DNA of 64,000 nucleotides from Paenibacillus antibioticophila. Lineage in GTDB: Bacteria > Bacillota > Bacilli > Paenibacillales > Paenibacillaceae. The notes beneath the pieces were generated by a model. It was not told where the DNA came from. It saw nothing but the letters and a program-made list of their open reading frames with translations, and did not search any database. The position numbers and the translations under genes are program-made. Below are positions 55,206 through 63,929 of the stretch, one piece after another. The stretch is taken from assembly GCF_000455265.1 (NCBI RefSeq), contig NZ_HG005140.1:702751-766750 (forward strand), given 5' to 3'. Numbering within the stretch: the stretch's first letter is position 1; every line of letters starts with the position of its first letter.

Positions 55206-57005
55206 CTACACGAGGTATTCGATAAAGATTGTCTTATCTACGCTGCTTAGCGGCAAGGTGATCCGGTCTCCACTCTTGAGCTCAAGACCCTTGCTGGTAT
55301 CAACGGCGCGACCGGACCTCTCCACCGTACCGCCGCTCTTGCTTGTCAGAATAATTCTGTCATTGCTTCCCGGAGTAAATATCATGTCTTCGGTCTCTTT
55401 CAGCTCCGGTGCGAGCTGCAGAAGCTGGTGAAGGGTGAACTTGCCCCGGAAGGCTGTTAACTTCTTATACTGCGGGTACGTCTTATCTCCGGTATTCTCA
55501 TCCCGGATCTCGAGAACGATCTGTCCGACAAATCCGCGGTTGCTCTGCTTCATCTTATGAAGCAGGAAGTAGCCGACGGCAAGCAGAACAAGGACTCCCA
55601 GAACACTCAAAATTACCGGCAGCAGCGGAAAAGGCTTCTCTTCTCCGGTTCCCGTCTCTTCCGGAGCCGTTGCCGGAGGGGGCGTAGTAGCACCGCCCGG
55701 TTTGGCCGAGATATTCACCGCCGGACTCTCGCGGTAAAAGCTCTTCTCCTCGGCCCTTACCACCAATTCATATTCATGCTCTTCGGGAATCTTGTACGTT
55801 CCTTCAAATTTGTCGCCGGTATTGGTCAACGGTATCTCTTCCGTCGTTCCGGCATCGAGATCCTTGACCTTCAGAACAGCGGTCATATTCTTATACATCT
55901 CTGCATCGGCAAGCTTCTGTCCGTTGCTTGTAAGATAAGAGGATACGGCAATCTCGTCCCCTTGCTTGTAGGAGGACGAAGGCAGCGGCTCCATGGCCAG
56001 CTCCAGATCATAGTTGAAGACAAGGTTAATATCAATTTTGTCCTTCGATACTCCCTTAACCTTAAGCGTCCAATCTCCTTCACTCGGATTGAGCAGCTTC
56101 AGTAAGGAATAGCTCTTCGACTTGGTCACCAGCACCTCGTTCGACGGAATCGCCACCGCATTGCCGGAAGGGTCGATCAGCTCTGTCTCTACCGGCTGGG
56201 AGGACATGATCGAGATGTTCGCCTCCAGCACATTCGCATTCGGAACATTCACCGTAACCTCTTGATAGTTGCCGGTTCCTGTCAGACTCTGAATCGGAAC
56301 AATTTTCAGCTTCAGATGGCTGGCGAAGATCTCGCTCAGAATTTGCGGCAAATCCTCGGCGGAACTAGTGGAGAACGACTTTGCCCCGGTCTTATCCGAC
56401 AGCTCGGCCAAGGCCTCTTTATTCAGCTTGCCGTCTGCATTCAGGCCAATCGTATAGATCGGGATACCCGCTTGCTTGGCTTCCTCTACTGCGGCGTCCA
56501 GCTCTTGGTCGGATTGTGCTGCTGTCCGGCCGGATGCCTTATCAAAATCATTGTTGCCGTCAGCAAGCAATACGATCATCGGATCATGATTCGGATCAGC
56601 GCCGTTCTGAAGCACCTTGATCGCTTCCTTTACCCCTACCGCAATATCGGTATAAGGTCCGCGGTCCAGGCCGTCGATAAACTGCTTCAGGTCTTCTTTG
56701 TCACTTTGGGTATTGATCTCCAGCAGCGCCTTCTCTCGCTGGATCTTGTCGGTATACGCAACAATACCTACTCTGTCTCCGCTTACCGACAGCATATCGA
56801 TGAACATCTTCATCGCTTCATTGCCGATCTTATTTGTATCACTCGTATTCATGGAGTTGCTGACATCCACGACAAGCACAGCGTCAATCTGCGAGGCCTG
56901 TCCATTTGCTGCATATGCGCCCTGCACGTGAAGGCTGGACAACATCAGCAGCATGGCAAGCAAGATGAGCAGCACACTGGAAGTCGATTTCTTTCTCTTG
57001 GACAT
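55206..57005 (-). CDS. secreted, membrane-anchored vWA protein
   Basis: 599 residues. Signal peptide 1-32 (MSKRKK, then a leucine-rich core, ending AYA). An extracytoplasmic vWA domain (~38-225) has an intact MIDAS: VLVVDVSNSMNTSD, DRGPYTDIAVGVKEAIKVL, IVLLADGNNDFDKASG. Two Ig-like beta regions follow (~240-440: NVLEANISIMSSQPVETELI; DKFEGTYKIPEEHEYELVVR), a Pro/Thr linker, one membrane span (~459-483) and a ~116-residue cytoplasmic domain with an FHA-like strand pattern (DRIILTSKSGGTVERSGRAV; LELKSGDRITLPLSSVDKTI). It thus links an outer metal-binding adhesion domain to the cytoplasm, where the tubulin, pseudo-tubulin and GTPase are encoded downstream. ATG 57005. Confidence 0.85.
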   Translation of the reverse strand: MSKRKKSTSSVLLILLAMLLMLSSLHVQGAYAANGQASQIDAVLVVDVSNSMNTSDTNKIGNEAMKMFIDMLSVSGDRVGIVAYTDKIQREKALLEINTQSDKEDLKQFIDGLDRGPYTDIAVGVKEAIKVLQNGADPNHDPMIVLLADGNNDFDKASGRTAAQSDQELDAAVEEAKQAGIPIYTIGLNADGKLNKEALAELSDKTGAKSFSTSSAEDLPQILSEIFASHLKLKIVPIQSLTGTGNYQEVTVNVPNANVLEANISIMSSQPVETELIDPSGNAVAIPSNEVLVTKSKSYSLLKLLNPSEGDWTLKVKGVSKDKIDINLVFNYDLELAMEPLPSSSYKQGDEIAVSSYLTSNGQKLADAEMYKNMTAVLKVKDLDAGTTEEIPLTNTGDKFEGTYKIPEEHEYELVVRAEEKSFYRESPAVNISAKPGGATTPPPATAPEETGTGEEKPFPLLPVILSVLGVLVLLAVGYFLLHKMKQSNRGFVGQIVLEIRDENTGDKTYPQYKKLTAFRGKFTLHQLLQLAPELKETEDMIFTPGSNDRIILTSKSGGTVERSGRAVDTSKGLELKSGDRITLPLSSVDKTIFIEYLV

Positions 57006-57101
57006 GTGTAGTACTCCTTTTCGATTAAATCGTTATATTAGAGGTAGTAACTCGTACTATTATTGTAATTATACATCATATGACAAATTCCCCCCTAGAA
57101 T

Positions 57102-57130
57102 CTGTCACTGCTATGCCATTATGATATAAT
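57102..57130 (+). promoter_or_regulatory. promoter of the plus-strand arm
   Basis: CTGTCA (57102-57107), a 17-bp spacer and a consensus TATAAT (57125-57130) lie 67 bp upstream of the first plus-strand gene. The facing minus arm starts 97 bp to the left, so both arms are expressed from one divergent control region. Confidence 0.65.
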
Positions 57131-57196
57131 TAACGCCTGTAAAGTTCAATTTTTTTGGTGCAAAGGGCCCATTTTGTGAAGGAGCGGCGACTTTAT

Positions 57197-57352
57197 ATGA
57201 TTACTTACGTTTGCTTGGCTGTTTTGTTACTGTTTGTTACTGTAAGATCTATCCTCTTTTGGCGGCGCAATAAGAATCTGGTCCCCTCTCAGGAGTTGGA
57301 CCAAGCCCTAATCTATCAAATAAACCGGGAAAGTGACCAATATGAACAATAA
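57197..57352 (+). CDS. small single-span membrane protein
   Basis: 51 residues: MITYVCLAVLLLFVTVRSIL is one membrane span, followed by FWRRNKNLVPSQELDQALIY and an acidic end. Ribosome site AAGGAG lies 12 nt before ATG. It overlaps the next gene by 11 bases, so it belongs to the plus arm. Not recognised; perhaps an assembly factor for the membrane complex. Confidence 0.55.
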   Translation: MITYVCLAVLLLFVTVRSILFWRRNKNLVPSQELDQALIYQINRESDQYEQ

Positions 57353-58298
57353 AATTCCTGTACAGCTTCGCCCTCCCCGCCACACTAAATATGTCTATGA
57401 AAAATTACGAATATGCAAGCATTGCCTGCGGTACACCATCCTGTATGACGAGGAATGTCCAACCTGCGGTAAATCAGGGGGGCTTATTTCGCTCCACAGC
57501 AAGGCTGCCGCTCAAGTACAGCGCTCGATTCGAAATGACCGTCTGATTGCGCTGCTAATCACGCTGGTTAGCATTTTCTTCGGACGTACCTTTCAGGAGA
57601 TGGCTCTCGCCCTGGTGGCGGGTCTGCTGTTGACCGGCGTGCTGATCTATGTTCAGCATCGGACAAAGCCCCAGGCGATCTCCAGGGAACTGAACCGGAT
57701 TTTCATACGCGACCGTCAGCAGATTATTAACGGATTAATTGCCAATCTGGATTGGGCTGCGGCCATCGGAAAGGAGAACAAAGCTCTTTCCTATGAAATG
57801 ATGCGGGAGATTGCCACGCTGGTGCACGATGACAGCATACGCTCGCTGCAAATTATGCTGCTTCAATCCTTTGTGCTGCGCAAAGATATGGACCTGGAGC
57901 TGGAACCGTTACTGCAAAAGCGATTTGATCCGGATCTGGTCGAATATATCGGTGAATTAAGCAAAATTAAGCGTGAGCTTATCAAGGATAAAACCTTCCG
58001 GTATATCTTGAAATATGAGCAGCATATCGCTTCCATGAGCCGCGGAGACGAAATCCTGTCAGGAGTAGCCGCAGCAGCCGTAAGACAAAAACGTTACTGT
58101 CTGACCTATGCGGAATTCATTGCCCGTTACGCTCGCCTCTTCCCCAAGGAGCGGTTCTTGCGCCTTTACCGCGTAGTCAACGGAAGTCCGCAGGACGACT
58201 GGGGGGCGCTGGGAGAAGAGGTTGCCCGGATTTTTACCGAAAAATATAAATGGGACGCCGATTTTCAGCAGCCCGCAATTAGGAGCAACTCCTTATGA
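57342..58298 (+). CDS. zinc-ribbon membrane protein of the plus arm
   Basis: 318 residues. The N-terminal zinc ribbon has paired CxxC (CKHC 25-28 and CPTC 39-42). Two membrane segments follow (~65-105: LIALLITLVSIFFG; ALALVAGLLLTGVLIYV). The C-terminal ~200 residues are helical and soluble (RIFIRDRQQIINGLIANLDW; IRSLQIMLLQSFVLRKDMDL), so both ends are probably cytoplasmic. It resembles no named family I know. The zinc ribbon parallels the one on the GTPase of the minus arm. ATG 57342 is favoured over the GTG at 57333, which touches the GGGAAA ribosome site. Confidence 0.7.
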   Translation: MNNKIPVQLRPPRHTKYVYEKLRICKHCLRYTILYDEECPTCGKSGGLISLHSKAAAQVQRSIRNDRLIALLITLVSIFFGRTFQEMALALVAGLLLTGVLIYVQHRTKPQAISRELNRIFIRDRQQIINGLIANLDWAAAIGKENKALSYEMMREIATLVHDDSIRSLQIMLLQSFVLRKDMDLELEPLLQKRFDPDLVEYIGELSKIKRELIKDKTFRYILKYEQHIASMSRGDEILSGVAAAAVRQKRYCLTYAEFIARYARLFPKERFLRLYRVVNGSPQDDWGALGEEVARIFTEKYKWDADFQQPAIRSNSL

Positions 58299-60043
58299 TG
58301 ACACGAAGATTATTCTCCCTTCAGTCCCTGCTTCTGGCGCTATGCTTAATTATCCTGGTGCTGATCGGCTATAAGGGCATAGAAATTTCAGCTAAAATTT
58401 CTTCCTTTAAAGAAGCGGAGCGTCTCTATGCGGAAAAGGACCTGGTAGGTGCGGAAACCTGGTATTTGAAGACTCGGGACAACCGCTCGATTCTTTATCA
58501 TGAAGATGAGATCGCTGCCCGCTTGGAGGAGCTTGCTCCAATTACCAAGATGAAGCAGCAACTGGACTTCTATGATTCGGAAGGCGCCGAGGCTGTGGCC
58601 GAAGGACAATTCGATCGGCTGCTGGAAATCTACGCAGAGCTCTCGCAATTCCGCAACACCTATTATACGGGAGACGGCCCGTACAGTGAATATTACAGAG
58701 AAATCTCCCAGGCTATCGGGGTATCGGAGCATTTTGTCTCTTATTTTGCCCAGTTTAAGAATCAGTTCTACGCAGAAATGAACAGCAATCTGACGAATCA
58801 GAACTATGACGACGAATCCTTCAAATGGAACCTCCTGGAAATTCCTGAAATCTTCTACGGGGATCAGGACAAACAGATGAATGAATTGATGGCCGCCTAT
58901 GAGGATTATGACCTTAAGAAATTCGATGCTCTAGCAGCAAATGGTCTCTATGACCGGCTGTTGACTGATGCCGAGGCTATTTTAAGCGCTTATTCCAAAA
59001 ATGACCTAAAAGCCCCCTGGGTTGCCAGCAAGGTTGAGGAGCTTATGGAAGCTCTGCTGAGACAAGAACTGGAAGCTGACAATTATTCCAGCTTCGCAAG
59101 ACATGCCAAGCAATATAATGCCTTCGCAGCCAAAGTCAACCCCAAGTCCTCGCTTGTTACTTATGTAGAGGGGCAAATAGCGAAGCTTATGAAGCAAGCC
59201 AAGAGCTTATCAAGGGATGGGGCATACCAGGAAGCCATTGACCTCTATACATCGCTGAATCCATACCAGGACACGGCGGAGGCCGTAAGCCAGGTCCGAT
59301 TGGCGTGGATGGCTGCAGAGCCCGTTCTGCTGCTTCCTCAGCTTGAGGGAGATAAACAGTATACTCACGTAACGGGCGGAACGAAATCCTATAATGCTCA
59401 AATCTACGTTGCTGCGGCTGATGGAGATAACCGGGTCTATTTTGGAAAAATGAACGATCAAGGCAATATCCAGGTGCTAACGAATACGGATCTGATATCA
59501 GGCAATTCGATTCAATCCCTTTCTATAGATCCGGTCCTAAGCACGCGTCAGAACCCGGTCATTAAGGTTACGGCTGAGTCCTTAAATCGAAACGCGCTGT
59601 ATGCCCTGTTCGAAGTCTCTGAGAGCTCCATTGAGCTGATCCTGTGGGTAGAGGCAGATGGCCTGGAGACGAACTCTGACGGCAGCCTGCTGGTCGATAA
59701 TCCTTACGGTTCCGCTGGCGAAGGGCAAGTCTCGATCTACGAACGAATCGACTCCTACTATCAGTTTACAGGGGTTAAAAAGTTCATCCGAGACGTTACT
59801 GCCGACCAAGTTGCGCAATACCCGAACGATACCATTAGATTGCTCTGTACAGTAACGCAGCCGGGCTTTCTGGAGACCCTTGCCTATGCGGACGATACGG
59901 ATATCGTGTTGAAGGGGAATTTCGACTTCTCAGAGGGGGATGCCGTAATTACCGGAACCTTCCTTCAATACACGGATATTATTGTTCAAGGGGAATGGAT
60001 CACCGTGCCCGTGATTCAAGTGGAGACCTATGAGCCAAAGTAG
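58295..60043 (+). CDS. membrane-anchored extracytoplasmic helical/beta protein
   Basis: 582 residues. One N-terminal span (~8-27, LLLALCLIILVLIGYKGIEI) with no cleavage site anchors it outside. Residues ~35-345 are helical repeats of TPR-like type (FKEAERLYAEKDLVGAETWY; KSLSRDGAYQEAIDLYTSLN). Residues ~350-582 are beta-rich (YNAQIYVAAADGDNRVYFGK; GQVSIYERIDSYYQFTGVKK), with NAQIYVAAADG-type strands that look like a propeller or sandwich. It is the last gene of the plus arm and overlaps the zinc-ribbon gene by 4 bases; a strong terminator follows. It probably meets the outer parts of the vWA and GAP1-like proteins. Confidence 0.72.
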   Translation: MMTRRLFSLQSLLLALCLIILVLIGYKGIEISAKISSFKEAERLYAEKDLVGAETWYLKTRDNRSILYHEDEIAARLEELAPITKMKQQLDFYDSEGAEAVAEGQFDRLLEIYAELSQFRNTYYTGDGPYSEYYREISQAIGVSEHFVSYFAQFKNQFYAEMNSNLTNQNYDDESFKWNLLEIPEIFYGDQDKQMNELMAAYEDYDLKKFDALAANGLYDRLLTDAEAILSAYSKNDLKAPWVASKVEELMEALLRQELEADNYSSFARHAKQYNAFAAKVNPKSSLVTYVEGQIAKLMKQAKSLSRDGAYQEAIDLYTSLNPYQDTAEAVSQVRLAWMAAEPVLLLPQLEGDKQYTHVTGGTKSYNAQIYVAAADGDNRVYFGKMNDQGNIQVLTNTDLISGNSIQSLSIDPVLSTRQNPVIKVTAESLNRNALYALFEVSESSIELILWVEADGLETNSDGSLLVDNPYGSAGEGQVSIYERIDSYYQFTGVKKFIRDVTADQVAQYPNDTIRLLCTVTQPGFLETLAYADDTDIVLKGNFDFSEGDAVITGTFLQYTDIIVQGEWITVPVIQVETYEPK

Positions 60044-60077
60044 ATGTTTTAAGTCTTTCGAGCATTAAATGGCAAGT

Positions 60078-60107
60078 AAAAAACCGCCCCGAGGGGCGGT
60101 TTTCTTT
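60078..60107. terminator. bidirectional terminator between plus arm and msmX
   Basis: AAAACCGCCCC pairs perfectly with GGGGCGGTTTT around GA, with T-rich tails on both strands. It ends the plus arm (stop 60043) and the convergent ABC ATPase gene (end 60129). Confidence 0.9.
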
Positions 60108-60128
60108 ATAAAAAGTTGCCTTTACCGA

Positions 60129-61250
60129 TTAGGAAAAGAATACGTTAAGCTCTGTTTCCTTGTCGAAGATATGAATTTTGTTCATATCGATTGCAAGCTT
60201 CACATTGTCACCTTCACGAGTTGTCGAACGTCCGTCAACACGAGCGATCAACGTGTCGGCGCCAGCGCCCTTCAAGTACAGCTGCATTTCATGACCGAGG
60301 TTTTCAGTCAGGTATACGTTAGCTGTGAACGAAGTGTGCGGGAATGCTTCCAGGAATACAGGCTCTTCATGAATATCTTCAGGACGAATGCCCATGATCA
60401 CTTCTTTACCAATGTAGCCCTTCTCCTTCAGAGTCGAAGCTTTGCCTTGAGGAACCTCTACATCCATGTTGTTGGCTCTGAAGCGAACTACGCCGCCTTC
60501 TTCAGCAAGTGTACCATGTACAAAGTTCATTGTAGGGGATCCGATAAATCCGGCTACAAAGATGTTTTGTGGTTGGTTGTACAGTTCTTCAGGAGAAGCT
60601 GCTTGTTGAATGATACCATCTTGCATAACTACGATCCGGTCACCCATCGTCATAGCTTCGATTTGGTCATGTGTTACGTAGATGCAAGTAGTTTCAAGAC
60701 GCTTAACCAGCTTTGTGATTTCCGCACGCATTTGACCGCGCAGCTTAGCATCCAAGTTGGAAAGAGGTTCGTCCATGAGGAAGACTTGAGGATCGCGGAC
60801 AATCGCGCGGCCCAAGGCAACCCGTTGACGTTGACCACCGGACAGAGCCTTTGGTTTACGGTCAAGCAAATGCTCGATATCGAGAATCTTCGCTGCTTCG
60901 CGAACGCGTTGATCGATTTCTTCCTTCTTCACTTTGCGAAGCTTCAGGCCGAACGCCATGTTTTGGTATACGTTCATGTGCGGATACAAAGCGTAGGATT
61001 GGAATACCATCGCGATGTCGCGATCCTTAGGAGCAACATCGTTCACGACGCGGTCGCCGATGTACAGCTTACCTTCAGTGATTTCTTCAAGACCTGCGAT
61101 CATACGCAGTGTAGTAGACTTACCGCAACCGGATGGACCTACCAATACCAAGAACTCTTTATCGGCGATATCAAGATTAACGTCCATAACTGTTGCCTTA
61201 TCAGCACCTGCATATTTCTTATAAATGTGTTCTAAGCGTACGCCTGCCAT
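60129..61250 (-). CDS. msmX: multi-sugar ABC transporter ATPase (MsmX/UgpC type)
   Basis: 373 residues. ABC core: Walker [22 protein letters not shown]-loop [20 protein letters not shown], signature [20 protein letters not shown], Walker [20 protein letters not shown] and switch [20 protein letters not shown]. The C-terminal ~130 residues are the TOBE/OB regulatory domain of UgpC/MalK-like ATPases. In Bacillota one such orphan ATPase energises many carbohydrate importers whose operons lack their own. No permease gene is adjacent, in keeping with that role. AGGAGG precedes ATG 61250. Confidence 0.9.
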   Translation of the reverse strand: MAGVRLEHIYKKYAGADKATVMDVNLDIADKEFLVLVGPSGCGKSTTLRMIAGLEEITEGKLYIGDRVVNDVAPKDRDIAMVFQSYALYPHMNVYQNMAFGLKLRKVKKEEIDQRVREAAKILDIEHLLDRKPKALSGGQRQRVALGRAIVRDPQVFLMDEPLSNLDAKLRGQMRAEITKLVKRLETTCIYVTHDQIEAMTMGDRIVVMQDGIIQQAASPEELYNQPQNIFVAGFIGSPTMNFVHGTLAEEGGVVRFRANNMDVEVPQGKASTLKEKGYIGKEVIMGIRPEDIHEEPVFLEAFPHTSFTANVYLTENLGHEMQLYLKGAGADTLIARVDGRSTTREGDNVKLAIDMNKIHIFDKETELNVFFS

Positions 61251-61373
61251 TTGTTTGGCCTCCTAAAAAGTAATTTAGTGTCACTTAAAAATGAAATCGG
61301 ATACAATTCATATTTATATAATACCTTTATGGGCGAAAATGAGCCATGCGCAAACTGCACAAAATTGCCGTCC

Positions 61374-62471
61374 TCATTTTGTCACTTTGTACAATAGGAG
61401 CAGCAGGTTCATGAGCACCGCGTCTTGAAAGGCTCTGACATCCAAACCCGTCTCTTGTTTAATCTTATCAATCCGGTACATCAGCGTATTCCGATGGATA
61501 TAGAGTCGCTTGGCCGTCTCGCTAATATTGCAGTCCATTTCGAAGAAGGTCTCCAGCGTCAACAGCACTTCTTCGTCTGTAAAAATCCCCGAATGTCTGC
61601 CTGTCTCCATAATAAACCTTTCCCGTTCAGGCTCCGGAATGCTGTAAATAAAACGCTCCAGCCGGAGCTCCCAAGGCAAGTGAATATACTCGCTGACATG
61701 AAACAATCGACCAATCAGTAAGGATTCATACAAGGTCACGGCCATCTCCAAAAGTCTCGATTCACCCGTAATCAGCTCATGAACAGACAGATGACAGCCG
61801 CTGCCCATCCATTCATTAGCGATCAATTCATATAAGCCCTGGCACAGCGCATGGAGCATGTCACGCTCCGCATCTGTCCCTTCCTCGCTCTCTTCCCGGA
61901 GCTCCGTCAATAACGCTTCACTGACAAGAATCAGCCAGCTGTCCTTCAGAGGAATCAGCAGCAGATCGCCGCCAAAATAGCTTTTTAATAGCTTATATAG
62001 CTTGGTATAGACCACCTCGTGGCCAGCCCGGTTTTCCCAGGACAACATAAACGGCAAGAAAGAGCCCTGAAGCTTTGGCTTCAACGCAAAGTGCTCGGGA
62101 ACCGTTCCTTGCAGCTCCCCAAGATCCATCCGCTCCTGAATCCACTCACCGAGCTGAAGGCTCCGGGATTCGTCATCCTTTTTGGCGGTATGCCCTTTGA
62201 CACTCTCTCTTGCGCGTACAAGCAATAGTCCGATTAACTTCGCTTCGGTATCTGTAAGAAGAGTCTGATCGACCTCAAAAAAGTGGACAGTAGATAAGGC
62301 GTTATTTTTTTTATAAAGCCACACGTACTTGCCGTTCACTTTCAAGAGTGCTGCGGGATCAGAATCGATGGCTCGTACAAGAAGATTCCATTCCTTCATC
62401 CCCATCTCAGACTCTTTGAGGGTGACGCCGATGGCGGCTTCGACCTGCTGTTTTAGCAAATTAATTTCCAT
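61374..62471 (-). CDS. PucR/CdaR-type transcriptional regulator
   Basis: 365 residues. The C-terminal ~60 residues form the PucR helix-turn-helix: CNISETAKRLYIHRNTLMYR, IDKIKQETGLDVRAFQDAVL. The N-terminal and central parts (~1-290) contain a GGDEF-like/CdaR fold used for ligand binding (KLYKLLKSYFGGDLLLIPLK; YELIANEWMGSGCHLSVHEL). Relatives regulate uptake or catabolic genes; the position upstream of msmX, on the same strand, suggests a link to carbohydrate transport. No ligand can be assigned. ATG 62471 with no strong ribosome site visible. Confidence 0.8.
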   Translation of the reverse strand: MEINLLKQQVEAAIGVTLKESEMGMKEWNLLVRAIDSDPAALLKVNGKYVWLYKKNNALSTVHFFEVDQTLLTDTEAKLIGLLLVRARESVKGHTAKKDDESRSLQLGEWIQERMDLGELQGTVPEHFALKPKLQGSFLPFMLSWENRAGHEVVYTKLYKLLKSYFGGDLLLIPLKDSWLILVSEALLTELREESEEGTDAERDMLHALCQGLYELIANEWMGSGCHLSVHELITGESRLLEMAVTLYESLLIGRLFHVSEYIHLPWELRLERFIYSIPEPERERFIMETGRHSGIFTDEEVLLTLETFFEMDCNISETAKRLYIHRNTLMYRIDKIKQETGLDVRAFQDAVLMNLLLLLYKVTK

Positions 62472-62494
62472 ACTCGATGCCTTTCTGCTTCTAG

Positions 62495-62689
62495 ATAAGT
62501 TGAACTATTGAATTTTACGTTTTGAGGGTAACGTGTGAAGTGTGCTTATGATCGCTGTTGTTCGCGGATTTCTCTGATTGAACTAAGATATTGTAAGGTA
62601 GACATCCACTCACAAAGGCGAACGCTTTCGCTTCTTCAGCACACTTCACACTTATGCCCTTTCTACGTAGTTTAGATAGTTCAACTTAT
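62495..62689 (+). repeat. dispersed ~195-bp hairpin repeat, copy 4
   Basis: Ends ATAAGTTGAACTA and TAGTTCAACTTAT. Outer arms GTGTGAAGTGTGCT and AGCACACTTCACAC pair perfectly; the inner arm has one mismatch (GGATTTCT/AGACATCC). It lies 24 bp upstream of the PucR-like gene, so it could affect its expression. Confidence 0.85.
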
Positions 62690-62800
62690 ATAGATAATTT
62701 ATTGTTGCTTATACGCATTTTAGCATATCCAATCGTTAAAGCGTAATCCGCGGCAGAGTGCATTGTACGCTTTATTCCTAATTATTAAGCTGGTATGTAT

Positions 62801-62838
62801 ATAAAAGAAAGAGTGAGCCGGTTGCTACCGACTCACTC
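62801..62838 (-). terminator. terminator after small ORF
   Basis: GAGTGAGTCGGT pairs with ACCGGCTCACTC (one mismatch) around a 4-base loop, followed on the minus strand by TTTCTTTTAT. It begins 6 bases after the stop of the 49-codon frame at 62845. Confidence 0.7.
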
Positions 62839-62844
62839 CTAAAT

Positions 62845-62994
62845 TTAGAACCATAAAGAGCTTCGCTTCTTCTCTTCAAACAAGGCTTTTAATTCAACAA
62901 ACCAATCTTTACCGCTGCCGCCTAAAACCAGAGCATTCGATCTTCTTCGGTTCGTACCCTTTTTGACTTCGACCTGTCCCAATGAATCTATCAA
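62845..62994 (-). CDS. small conserved-looking protein, 49 residues
   Basis: MIDSLGQVEVKKGTNRRRSN is followed by ALVLGGSGKDWFVELKALFE and a basic end (EKKRSSLWF). The balanced composition and the terminator placed right after the stop argue for a real gene. The start is uncertain: an in-frame TAG lies just upstream, TTG at 62994 is the first possible codon, and no clear ribosome site precedes it. The function is unknown; the basic, Gly-containing middle might bind nucleic acid or ribosomes. Confidence 0.45.
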   Translation of the reverse strand: MIDSLGQVEVKKGTNRRRSNALVLGGSGKDWFVELKALFEEKKRSSLWF

Positions 62995-63080
62995 AGTCGT
63001 CTATAACACAATCCTTTCACTACACTGCTTCATAATATGTATTCTACATCAGTTCTAATAAAAGGGATAAGCATAACAAG

Positions 63081-63106
63081 CAAAAAGCCGTCAACCGAAG
63101 TTGACG
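63081..63106 (-). terminator. terminator of the tRNA cluster
   Basis: CGTCAAC, CGAA-type loop and GTTGACG form a tight stem; the minus strand continues GGCTTTTTG. It lies 12 bases after the last tRNA (Lys). Confidence 0.85.
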
Positions 63107-63117
63107 ACCTTTTGAGA

Positions 63118-63190
63118 TGAGCCATGAAGGACTCGAACCTTCGACACCCTGATTAAAAGTCAGGTGCTCTACCAACTGAGCTAATGGCTC
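63118..63190 (-). tRNA. tRNA-Lys (UUU)
   Basis: 73 bases; acceptor GAGCCAT/ATGGCTC, anticodon TTT in CTTTTAA, T-loop GGTTCGAGTCC. CCA is not encoded. Last gene of the cluster. Confidence 0.95.
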
Positions 63191-63200
63191 AAAACAATGG

Positions 63201-63282
63201 TGGAGGCTGATGGATTCGAACCACCGAACTCGTAGAGAGCAGATTTACAGTCTGCCGTGTTTAGCCACTTCACTAAGCCTCC
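63201..63282 (-). tRNA. tRNA-Tyr (GUA)
   Basis: 82 bases with a long variable arm; acceptor GGAGGCT/AGCCTCC, anticodon GTA in CTGTAAA. CCA is not encoded. Confidence 0.95.
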
Positions 63283-63291
63283 ATATAAAAG

Positions 63292-63364
<73 letters not shown>

Positions 63365-63444
63365 ATATGTAATTGACAAAAAATAAAGCGGTTAAGTTGT
63401 CGTTAACTTTCCCACTTTGCTGTGGAACCATTCATTTGAAAAAG

Positions 63445-63462
63445 TGGCGGAGCCGACGGGAT
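63445..63462 (-). repeat. duplicate of the tRNA-Asp 3' end
   Basis: 18 bases (TGGCGGAGCCGACGGGAT on the plus strand) repeat the 3' end of tRNA-Asp, including its encoded CCA, 113 bp away in the same orientation. The rest of the tRNA is absent. Confidence 0.8.
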
Positions 63463-63557
63463 ACTCTACGCTTCGCTCCGAGACTGCGATGTATCGCTAA
63501 CGAAGCTTATCCTTCGACGAACCCTTTTTGGGTTCTCACCCTTGATTCAAGAAGTAA

Positions 63558-63634
63558 TGGCGGAGCCGACGGGATTCGAACCCGCGGTCTCCTGCGTGAC
63601 AGGCAGGCATGTTAGGCCTCTACACCACGGCTCC
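63558..63634 (-). tRNA. tRNA-Asp (GUC)
   Basis: 77 bases including the encoded CCA; acceptor GGAGCCG/CGGCTCC, discriminator G, anticodon GTC in CTGTCAC, T-loop GGTTCGAATCC. Confidence 0.95.
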
Positions 63635-63648
63635 GCATTAGGTAAAGA

Positions 63649-63724
<76 letters not shown>

Positions 63725-63747
63725 ACGGTGCAAAATATAGATTTGAA

Positions 63748-63823
63748 TGGTGGAGGCTGAGGGGATCGAACCCCCGACCCTCTGCTTGTAAGGCAGATGC
63801 TCTCCCAGCTGAGCTAAGCCTCC
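63748..63823 (-). tRNA. tRNA-Val (UAC)
   Basis: 76 bases including CCA; acceptor GGAGGCT/AGCCTCC, anticodon TAC in CTTACAA. Confidence 0.95.
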
Positions 63824-63832
63824 AGGGAAATA

Positions 63833-63909
63833 TGGTAGCGGCGGAGGGGATCGAACCCCCGACCTCACGGGTATGAACCGTACGCTCTAGCCAGCTGAGC
63901 TACGCCGCC
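63833..63909 (-). tRNA. tRNA-Met (CAU), elongator
   Basis: 77 bases including CCA; acceptor GGCGGCG/CGCCGCT, anticodon CAT in TTCATAC. The paired first base and the lack of the GGG/CCC anticodon stem of initiators mark it as elongator. Confidence 0.93.
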
Positions 63910-63929
63910 ACACTAATTATTTATTTAAA

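Noticed and set aside
60069-61235. Plus-strand reading frame of 388 codons
   Set aside because: Antisense to msmX, which carries all ABC motifs; starts inside a terminator hairpin.
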